NCBI GenBank assembly: GCA_011799875.1
Contig: CM022303.1
Coordinates: forward strand, 190,823,700 to 190,887,699
Length of the DNA stretch: 64,000 bases
From: Thinopyrum elongatum
Taxonomy: Eukaryota > Streptophyta > Magnoliopsida > Poales > Poaceae
Direction: 5' to 3'
Shown here: positions 57,171 to 64,000 of the stretch, one piece after another
Numbering within the stretch: the first letter of the stretch is position 1
Layout: each line of letters begins with the position of its first letter
Position numbers and translations under genes: made by a program
Notes under the pieces: generated by a model
What the model was told of the DNA's origin: nothing
Seen by the model: only the letters and a program-made list of their open reading frames with translations
The model's database searches: none

Positions 57171-58073
57171 TCAGACCCAAAAACTCATTATGCTGGATTA
57201 TGAGAATTAATTTTATATGGCTAGAACTTATTGTAAAATGCTGCGGAGCACCTTTTTCTTCTTGAGGTTTTTTTAGACAATTTTCTTCTTGAGGTATGAA
57301 GCCGAGCACATTTAGAAGCCCTGGCATAAAGTGGTGTCGCCAGTGTGTTGGGCTGGGTTGGGCATTCTTATAAAAAAAATAATGGACCAGAACTATTTAC
57401 GACATCGACTACAATTTGCATGGGTCCGCTGGTTGCAGGAAGAAAATGGTGGGAGAAAAACGACTAGTCGCTATCTTTGCCTAAGAATAATATCGACTGA
57501 ATGTAAAGACACTCTCATAGGAAATAATATCCTCCTGTTAAAATTTGACTTTTCAAATCGTAAATTTAAAGAACTGGTGCATGAGCATTTAGCTTTATTT
57601 ATTTATTTATGTTTAGGGGACCATGAGCATGTACCTGGACCGGATTCATGTGAGAGCCTCCCTTCCAGTTAATTATTGGCTCCTCTATTGGGCCTTCATC
57701 ACTGGGCTGCATGTGATCAACAAGTGGAAAATGTGCTCCGTACCAAAAATAGTATGCGCTACGTACGGGGCACTAAAGGATCAGACCGTGCAATGACTTC
57801 CAAAATATTGTGTTTTTCGTTCTAACAACACATTTATTCAACCAACATACGAAATATATTACTGATTGTACATTGAAAACAGCAACAGCAACAACCAGGG
57901 CTGGGGGTGCAATAGAAGCAATAAGCAGGCCAGAAGAGTAAAAACGCAGCTCTCTCTTCCAAACCAAACATCAGCCAACATTACAAAAGGGATACCAAAA
58001 AGAACAAGTGTATGCATCAAACTAAATAAAGATCCTACTACACCAAGTGTACGCATCTAACTAACTGGCTCAG
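57171..58073. other. Unclassified spacer
   Basis: AT-rich; ORFs under 115 codons with no familiar motif. It may include the end of the preceding transposon and the 3' flank of the minus-strand F-box gene. Confidence 0.3.
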
Positions 58074-59505
58074 TTAGACATTACTATTTATTAAGCTGTG
58101 GAGATTGGGTAACGACTTGAACCAAATGGGTGCCTGACGGGGGAAACTCCAGCCAGCAGGTCGAAGTCTAATACTTGCAACCCTCTCTCCTACTTTGGGC
58201 TGCAGAGCGTGGTGGCACATATCAGGGTATGGTGCATGGAGAGACGCATGGTACGCTGTGTACACACTGTTTTGCCTGATGAACGAAACCGCGCTGCCAT
58301 CATGATCCTTGCCGTCGGTTATCTCCTGGTTAATCGGATAATTCAGTCCGAGAAATAGAGAGCGTGTACCAAGGCTACTTACTGGCATCCAGTAAAAAAT
58401 TCCTGAAGGCCCAGAGAAGTTGGGATCCTGCTCAAAGACCTTGCAGTGACTATGATTGCATTCCGCAAAACAACACGTGCGGTACGTGCGAACGATCATC
58501 AATCATTCACCGTCGTCTGATTGAGCCAGGAACCACCTGCAACTGCCATGCCGCTTTTCTTTGAAAGGTTCTGGAATTAGGAAGGGTAGGGACGCCAGGC
58601 GGCCTACAACATCATATCAAGTTGGAGTCAAATAAAAAAGGGCTCGTACTGTAGTCAATCTTAAGAATAGCATGTTATGAGCATGAATATTTTTTCAGTA
58701 AATGTTGATAGTAATATACGCAAGCCATCATGATATCATAGGAAACTAACATACTGCTGTAACAGCCTGTTGTAGCGATGACTGGAGTAGGCCAGCAATA
58801 CGTCCAGCCATAGAAGGAGTCCATAGCGTAAATGAAGCCCTTGCGTTCAATGGCATCAGAGAGCCATGGAGGATGTATGATCCTACGATGGATGTGCAGA
58901 TTTCTCCACTTACCCCAGTGGCCTATCAGATAGGCGAGACCGCGGTTGAAGAACGCAATTAGACTGAAGTCTTTATAATTCACAGATCTTGTGGGCACTT
59001 GGCAGATTACAACCTTGAGCAAATCAAACTTGGAATCATGTTGGCTACTGTAAGATTCTGAGTATTCTGGGCCACGGTGCCAAAGTAGTGCAGTGTTAAT
59101 CGAAGGAAGGGGGATCAATCACTGGGTGTAGACCTCCACGAGCATGCAACTGCCGCGACCGTCGACGAGCACCATCCAAGACGTGTTCATGCCGACCCAG
59201 TACATACCGTTAATGTAGTTGAGGGTGACGGGGATCGGATCGCAGTCGAGGGGGTTGATGCTCGCCACCCTATGATCGTTATGCTATGTGACATGCCGTT
59301 TCTGAAGATCAGGCGACATCAGCAAGCAGGGAGCTGGCCTAAAAAGCTCCGGCCTAAGGGCTTTGAGTAAACGGTACAGCCCCGACGAGCACGCGGCGAG
59401 CGGCATGGTACTGAGATTGTCCACACGCGAAACAATGGGCTTGATTACCTCTGTGGGGAGCAAATTACAGCCACTCTTTCGATGGATGCTGCTCGATTCT
59501 GCCAT
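58074..59505 (-). pseudogene. F-box/DUF295-type gene, broken
   Basis: Read from 59505 downward. The first part has an F-box-like motif (residues about 14-45, LLPTEVIKPIVSRVDN...LAACSSGLYRLL). The DUF295 beta-propeller region follows, with MNTSWMVLVDGRG, then IPLPS, then a Trp-rich blade (GHWGKWRNLHI), GFIYAMDSFYGW and, after a frameshift between 58675 and 58502, SLGTRSLFLGLNYPI, VYTAYHASLHAPYPDMCHH and APIWFKSLP. This is the usual order of grass F-box/DUF295 proteins, which serve as substrate receptors of SCF ubiquitin ligases. In-frame stops occur near 59284-59286 and 59119-59121, and the frame ends at 58675. The length (about 430 residues of relics) fits a full gene. I see no target duplication. 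Confidence 0.75.
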
Positions 59506-60190
59506 TGTTAGTGTTTGGGTTTCGGAAGAGGGGGGAGGCGCCTAGCGGGGATGGAAGATTGGACGATTATGTGTGGACGAGGATGGAGAAGCGAATATGT
59601 GCTGCGGGAAGTGGACAGGTGATGATGACAATGTAGCAGCAGCACGCCGCTTGACTTACGAGACACATCCCAACAGCGTAGGGTCATATCGATGCCAGAC
59701 AACTTGCTTGAGTGATCACAGTACTAGTACAATAAACTACAGTACCTACTACCATGCCCAAGTAGTATAGTGGAGTAGGACTCTGCTCCACTACTAGCAC
59801 CGGAGGAGTAGTATATTAAAATAGTTACAAACTTCAATGCCCGAGCGTGGAACGACTACGAACTGCCATCGGTGCTAACTCCAATCCCCAGCAAACGTTC
59901 GCTGGGAGACATGGCAGTTGCAAATTCTCGCGACGTAATTACAATACATGTGTAAGGGTGGCGGTTTTGTCAAATACTATGGCTTAAAAATAGGCCACCG
60001 GCGGATGGAAATTTGACGGTTATGTGGGATTCGCCAGGATTGGGCTCGTGGCGAACAATCGCCAGATATCATTACTAAAAAAAGGTTTAAACACCCGGGG
60101 CTAGAACTTGCACCGGATGACCACTAATAATGATGCTAACATAGTTGTAAAATGGTCAGAGAATGTGTCTATGTGGTGTTTGGAATTATA
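59506..60190. other. Unclassified spacer
   Basis: Presumed 5' flank of the F-box gene on the minus strand. A hairpin TAGTGGAG/CTCCACTA is at 59768-59793. I see no gene and no clear promoter. Confidence 0.3.
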
Positions 60191-60706
60191 TGCAAACTAG
60201 CAAGATGCCCGTGCATTGCCCGGAACATCAAGATGCATTTTTTTACAAAACACCTGTTGTGATTGACCCACGCAGGAGTAATCCCATGTGTAAAAACTAA
60301 TGATATCTCGAGAATTTCATTGAAAAAATGGTATCTCGAGAATTTCCTCGAAAAAATAATATCTCGAGAAAGATGAGAGATAAGGTGAGGAGGAGTGGGG
60401 CGCAGTAGTGATTGGTGGTCGGACTTAGCGGAGGCATGGGGATGGACGACGCCGGCAGCGGCCACCATGCCAGATTGTTCCAGAGGCTTCCTTTTTTAAT
60501 TACTCAACAATGAAGTTGTGGGAGATAAGGATGAACGAGAGAGGTGCGGGTATCCTTTTGCAAAATTGCCATAGTTTGCTTTCTATCCGTCAGATATAGA
60601 TCGGACGGTCTGTATTGCAAGATGGCAGGCACACCATCATCACCAACTCGGTTTTTTATAAGAGTAGAGAGTACAGACTAGTAAAAGAAACGGAGGGAGT
60701 ACTAGT

Positions 60707-61469
60707 AAGTACACCATCTACCGCTTCGTGTGCTACTCCTACGCTCCATGCGGCGGGCGCAACGTCCCCTACAGCCACTCCTGTTTCATGGATGGCCTGA
60801 TCGATGCCTGCAAGGTGCCCTGCGTCTACAAGAGTTCAGCTGCGAGAGGTACGTCGAGCAGCACTTGCTGCCGGAGCATAGTTCCAGATGCGCGCACGCG
60901 CCCTGCTACTGCTATGAGTGCACGCCGCCGTTTGAGGGCTCACCGGCGAGCCTCGTGCATCACCTCACGGCACCGTCCGGCAATCACTACTGGCCCGCGG
61001 TGAACATTAAGTACGAGACGTGCTACCCGTTCACCGTGCCAGAGTCGCTGGAGGATCACCGCCGCCTGCTAGTCGCGAAGGAGGACGACAGCGTCTTCCT
61101 CTTGGCCGTGGGCACCGGCAAGGCCCACGCAGGCTGCCGCCCCGTCTCTGTAGTGTCTGTTAGGGGCAACGCCGCTGACGCTGACATGAGGCCGTTGTAC
61201 TGGTGCGTGCTCACTGTTACTGCCCCTCTGGCGTACGAGGGCGACCTCGGCGCCTCCCTCACGCTGAATGGGACTGTGCCAAGCTGCTCCGTTCCTGCAA
61301 TGTGGACATGGAAGAAGCTTGGTATCATTTTCACCCCAAGATGATGCACGGGGACTCCAAGGAGGTTCACCTGGGCATATGCATTACCAAGTTAACTGTT
61401 CATCATTATTCTTCGCTCAATGTAAGCCGCTGTCTAAGCATGTGGACACTTCTTATTTATATAGTATAG
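60707..61469 (+). pseudogene. SINA-type E3 ubiquitin ligase gene, 5'-truncated and frameshifted
   Basis: The first frame (60707-60835) gives a partial zinc-finger start, ending ACKVPCVYK. A frameshift at about 60835-60845 leads to a second frame with CERYVEQHLLPEH and CAHAPCYCYECT, the SIAH-type zinc finger, then HHLTAPSGNHYWP and the TRAF-like sandwich region (VFLLAVGTG, PLYWCVLTV). Another frameshift near 61290 leads to MEEAWYHF...HGDSKEVHLGICITKL, a typical SINA C-terminus. The catalytic RING finger is missing, so it could not act as a ligase. SINA proteins place ubiquitin on substrates. It lies between the inverted arms at 60206 and 61996. Confidence 0.75.
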
Positions 61470-61995
61470 AACCTTCCATGCATGATCTTGCTCTATTAGA
61501 GTATCGTGTTTGAATAAAAGTGTATCCATTTATGGTTTAGTCTAGAATCTTCCATGTATGCTTTTGCTCCATTAGAGTTCTCACTTGCCATTTATGAGAT
61601 TAATTGTGAATTTTTACTACAGTAATGGTGAAAGACTTATGGTGAACCATTTCTTACATCTCCTCTGCCCCCTTCCAAGTCATCTTGATTTACATTCATG
61701 GTGGTCTAGAAAAAATAAACAAAATCGATACTCAAAAAATAATTCTTAAAGATCATTTCTTGCAAAGCACAAGTGTTATTTCTTCAAAAGTTTTGGATGC
61801 AGGTTGAAGAGTTGAACGCTTTTGTTTGCAAAAGATACTTTTTATCTATTTAGCCTACATTTACTATTCACCCGGATGCTTGTGAGCTCTAGAGAAGAAA
61901 TAATATCCAAAGAAACCTATCGATACTCGTTACACATGAGATGACCCCCACATACTTTGTCAAAATAAACAACTCCCCGATCAATGCATTTCACT
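61470..61995. other. 3' flank of SINA-like relic
   Basis: AT-rich, with a repeated CTTCCATGYATG..TTGCTC.ATTAGAGT motif at about 61471 and 61550. No gene. Confidence 0.3.
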
Positions 61996-62016
61996 GTTCC
62001 GTGCAATGCACGGGCA

Positions 62017-62471
62017 CCTTACAATATATAGTACGACCATAAATTTAACTAACATTATATATAGTACGATAAATGCTCATGCATGTCACCAAAAATTATA
62101 TCATTGAAAACTATGTTCAAATATGAATCCAACGATATAGTTTTTGTTGACATGCACTAACATTTTGTCAGTTAAATCTTCAGTCAAATTACATAGGGAC
62201 TAATAAACCATGACGGAGGTAGTACTAGTGTAGAGGGCGGCGCTGCACGGGAGTCTCACCACGCTCGTGACGTGGCAGTAAAGCCTTCATATCACAAAAC
62301 CCCACCACTCCCAGTAATAAGTGGCCTGGTAAAATAAACAGACAAGCAACCATCACATCCCTCTGTCTTTTTTGCATTTCATCTCTCTACATTTACTTTG
62401 TCCGGTTCATCTCGCACACTCGATCCCTAGCTACTACTCCTAGTATCCCTAGCTACTACCCCTAGTACCCC
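62017..62471. other. Spacer with MITE-end remnants
   Basis: ACGGAGGTAGTACTAG at about 62213 and, upstream at 60687, AACGGAGGGAGTACTAG look like leftover MITE ends. No gene. Confidence 0.3.
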
Positions 62472-62473
62472 TA

Positions 62474-62795
62474 GTCCTCCTTTCCGGTTTATAGGGCTTA
62501 TCTCAAAATTTTAGTTTTCCCGTTTTATAAGGCTCAATTTGGTTGTTCCCTATCACATGTTCAGATTTCAAGGTGCATTAAATCATTGCATGCAAGTATT
62601 AAAAGAAAATTGACCAATGCATATAGTTTATGCATGCATGCATTGCAATTAATGTATTGGTAAACACAATTGTTTGAGGAAAACAAGCGCATTAATTGAG
62701 TGCTTTTGCAAACTCCAAAAATTATTCCACCACTCACCATCTACCTTGGTTGGTGAGATTTTTGAGTTGAGCCCTATAAACCAGAAAGGAGGGAG
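62474..62795. mobile_element. Stowaway-type MITE, 322 bp
   Basis: Termini GTCCTCCTTTCCGGTTTATA and, inverted, TATAAACCAGAAAGGAGGGAG, both leading to AGGGCTYA-type inner bases. It is flanked by TA at 62472-62473 and 62796-62797. Non-coding, AT-rich. TA duplication and the CTCCCTCC-like end are typical of Stowaway (Tc1/mariner) MITEs. Confidence 0.75.
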
Positions 62796-62797
62796 TA

Positions 62798-63503
62798 GTA
62801 CTCAAGTTGGAATTCCAATTGCACGGCACAACTTGTTAGGCAAAAAATTCGATACAGGGTGTACGAAGTGGTTTGTGAATTTGCATGCCTTCCCGACCAG
62901 TGAGATACTCCGTACAAAGTACGATAGAGAAATAACCACAGAGAGAAGGAAGCTAAAGTAAACAATCAAACGAGCATTTTTGCATTTCTTTTGCATTGAA
63001 TCATTTCACAAGCTTGACTAGTGTTGTTTTTCTACTTTTACAAAAACCGCATCGTAATGTTAAAATGTGCATTTGCACGTGTATGTGTATACATAATAGT
63101 AGTAGTACAGTCTACAAGCATATAGAGAGAGAGACGTGTACTACGATATATAGTTAAGTTTGTGCTATATGCACATACTTACAAATGTGTACGGATACAC
63201 AAGGTTTCCAAACTTTTCCTTTTACATACTTAATTAACGACGCTAATAATTCCCGAATGTTCGGGATTTATCATTTCTGTCCCAAAACTAATGAGATCGC
63301 CTTACGACACTAAATTATTCCTAATAAAAGTCACGAGGCTGGGTGGAACACTTGCGGTGCGCCACGAGTGCCCTGGTGCGCGGCCGTTTCCCAGCCCAGC
63401 GACACAACGCCTCTTCCTCGGCCTTGCAACTCGCGAGGTGCTGATTGGCAGCTTGCCGGCAGGCGAGCGCGATCTCACCGGTCTGGTGATCCGGCGCCAA
63501 CAG
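62798..63503. other. Spacer left of the edge ORF
   Basis: AT-rich to about 63280, with ATACTCCGTACAAAGTA at 62909 resembling another MITE end. From 63300 GC-rich sequence starts that probably is the 3' flank of the minus-strand ORF. The plus-strand frame 63291-63998 is its shadow. Confidence 0.35.
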
Positions 63504-63998
63504 TTACTCCTCCCCGCTGGAAGCGTGCACCCGGTCGATGTACCACCAAGCGTAGATGAGGCGCTTGGGCCCGACTGCACTCAGGGCTTTGGCACGGGCG
63601 TCCTTCGCCACCAACACGGCCCTCGCACGAGCCTTCTGCCAAAGAGCCAATTGCCTGACTCTCTCGGACATGACATAGGCTTGCCAGGCAGCATACCTCG
63701 CGGCGTGCTTCTCTTCCTCGGCCTTTTTCTCCGCCTCTCTTTTGGCGCGCTCTGCCGGAGGCAAAGCCTCCCACAAGGCGACCTCCATTTCTTTCCAAAG
63801 CTCCTCCAAGCTAGGGGGCTTGGCGGGCGGTGCGACGTTCTCCTCATAGCGGGGAGCCGATGCGTCCTCGCTTGGTGGCGAGAGTGCGAACGCCAACGCA
63901 TCCACCTCGACGCATCGCGGCGAGGAGTGGAACACCGACGCATCATTCTCCACTGGTGGCAGCGAGGAACGGAACGCCAATGTGTCCTCCTCGACTAG
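63504..63998 (-). CDS. Unknown Glu/Ala/Arg-rich protein, 5' end outside window
   Basis: The frame is open from the window edge and ends at TAA 63504-63506, about 164 codons. The first 55 residues contain loose 16-20-residue repeats of the VEEDTLAFRSSLPPVENDAS type. The middle (about 85-140) is a charged alpha-helix with RAKREAEKKAEEEKHAARYA, probably a coiled coil. The end includes LIYAWWYIDRVHASS. GC content and codon use differ sharply from the surrounding AT-rich DNA. It has no stops here, so it may be an intact gene or a captured piece. I do not know the family. Confidence 0.45.
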   Translation of the reverse strand, partial: LVEEDTLAFRSSLPPVENDASVFHSSPRCVEVDALAFALSPPSEDASAPRYEENVAPPAKPPSLEELWKEMEVALWEALPPAERAKREAEKKAEEEKHAARYAAWQAYVMSERVRQLALWQKARARAVLVAKDARAKALSAVGPKRLIYAWWYIDRVHASSGEE

Positions 63999-64000
63999 TG

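Larger units (their letters stand above)
60206..62016. mobile_element. Possible gene-capture transposon with inverted termini
   Basis: A 21-base arm at 60206-60226 (TGCCCGTGCATTGC then CCGGAAC) faces a reverse-complement arm at 61996-62016 with one mismatch. Between them lies the SINA-like gene relic. True ends and a target duplication could not be fixed, so this may instead be two separate repeats. Left of the first arm is ACTAGCAAGA, common at ends of an abundant grass repeat. Confidence 0.4.

Noticed and set aside
59788..59805. CACTACTAGCACCGG as another CACTA terminus
   Set aside because: No matching opposite end or 3-bp duplication was found; it lies in a small hairpin.
63291..63998. 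235-codon plus-strand ORF at the right edge
   Set aside because: Its composition looks like the reverse of the Glu/Ala/Lys-rich minus-strand frame, which has protein-like helix periodicity.

Overview
The window is plant nuclear DNA from a grass repeat desert. The LTR ends (TGATACGTCTCC, TGTAAGTGCATC), tRNA-Asp and tRNA-iMet primer sites, large CACTA elements packed with tandem repeats, and a Stowaway-type MITE point to a Triticeae genome (wheat, Aegilops, barley or a close relative). Family names are from recall, not from a search. No intact host gene is visible; every host-like coding sequence is broken, captured, or cut by the window edge.

Layout. 1-1462 is a Gypsy-style LTR piece. 1463-8549 is a non-autonomous LTR retrotransposon (element 1) with a tRNA-Asp primer site and one unknown 336-residue ORF. 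It sits in the left LTR of a related element (element 2, 8550-16317), which has a different unknown ORF of 224 residues. Element 2's right LTR is itself split by a reverse-oriented solo LTR of the same family (14607-16149, target duplication GGTTG). From 16318 a decayed coding sequence ('host X') begins. It is interrupted by a 13.5-kb CACTA transposon (17756-31224, target duplication CTA) and again by a 21.3-kb Copia element (31475-52788, target duplication GTTCC). The Copia element, of SIRE/Maximus type, is in turn split at the end of gag by an 11.5-kb non-coding large retrotransposon derivative with 4.1-kb LTRs (35566-47036, target duplication CAGAT). Removing these insertions on paper puts the three host X pieces back in one frame.

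The CACTA element has no recognisable transposase. It carries several tandem arrays (84, 485, 424 and 67 bp periods), another solo LTR (21170-22853), a 5S-rRNA-like segment (about 25331-25387), and captured gene pieces including a spliced B3-like domain.

From 53223 to about 57170 lies a second DNA-transposon-like region with 81-bp and about 590-bp repeats. The last 6 kb contain a broken F-box/DUF295 gene (minus strand), a broken SINA-type E3 ligase gene bracketed by inverted termini, a Stowaway MITE, and the 3' end of an unknown minus-strand ORF that leaves the window.

How the parts work together: there is no operon or pathway. The logic is a stack of insertions. By-eye LTR divergence (about 2% for the inner derivative, about 3% for Copia, 3-4% for elements 1 and 2) agrees with the nesting order.
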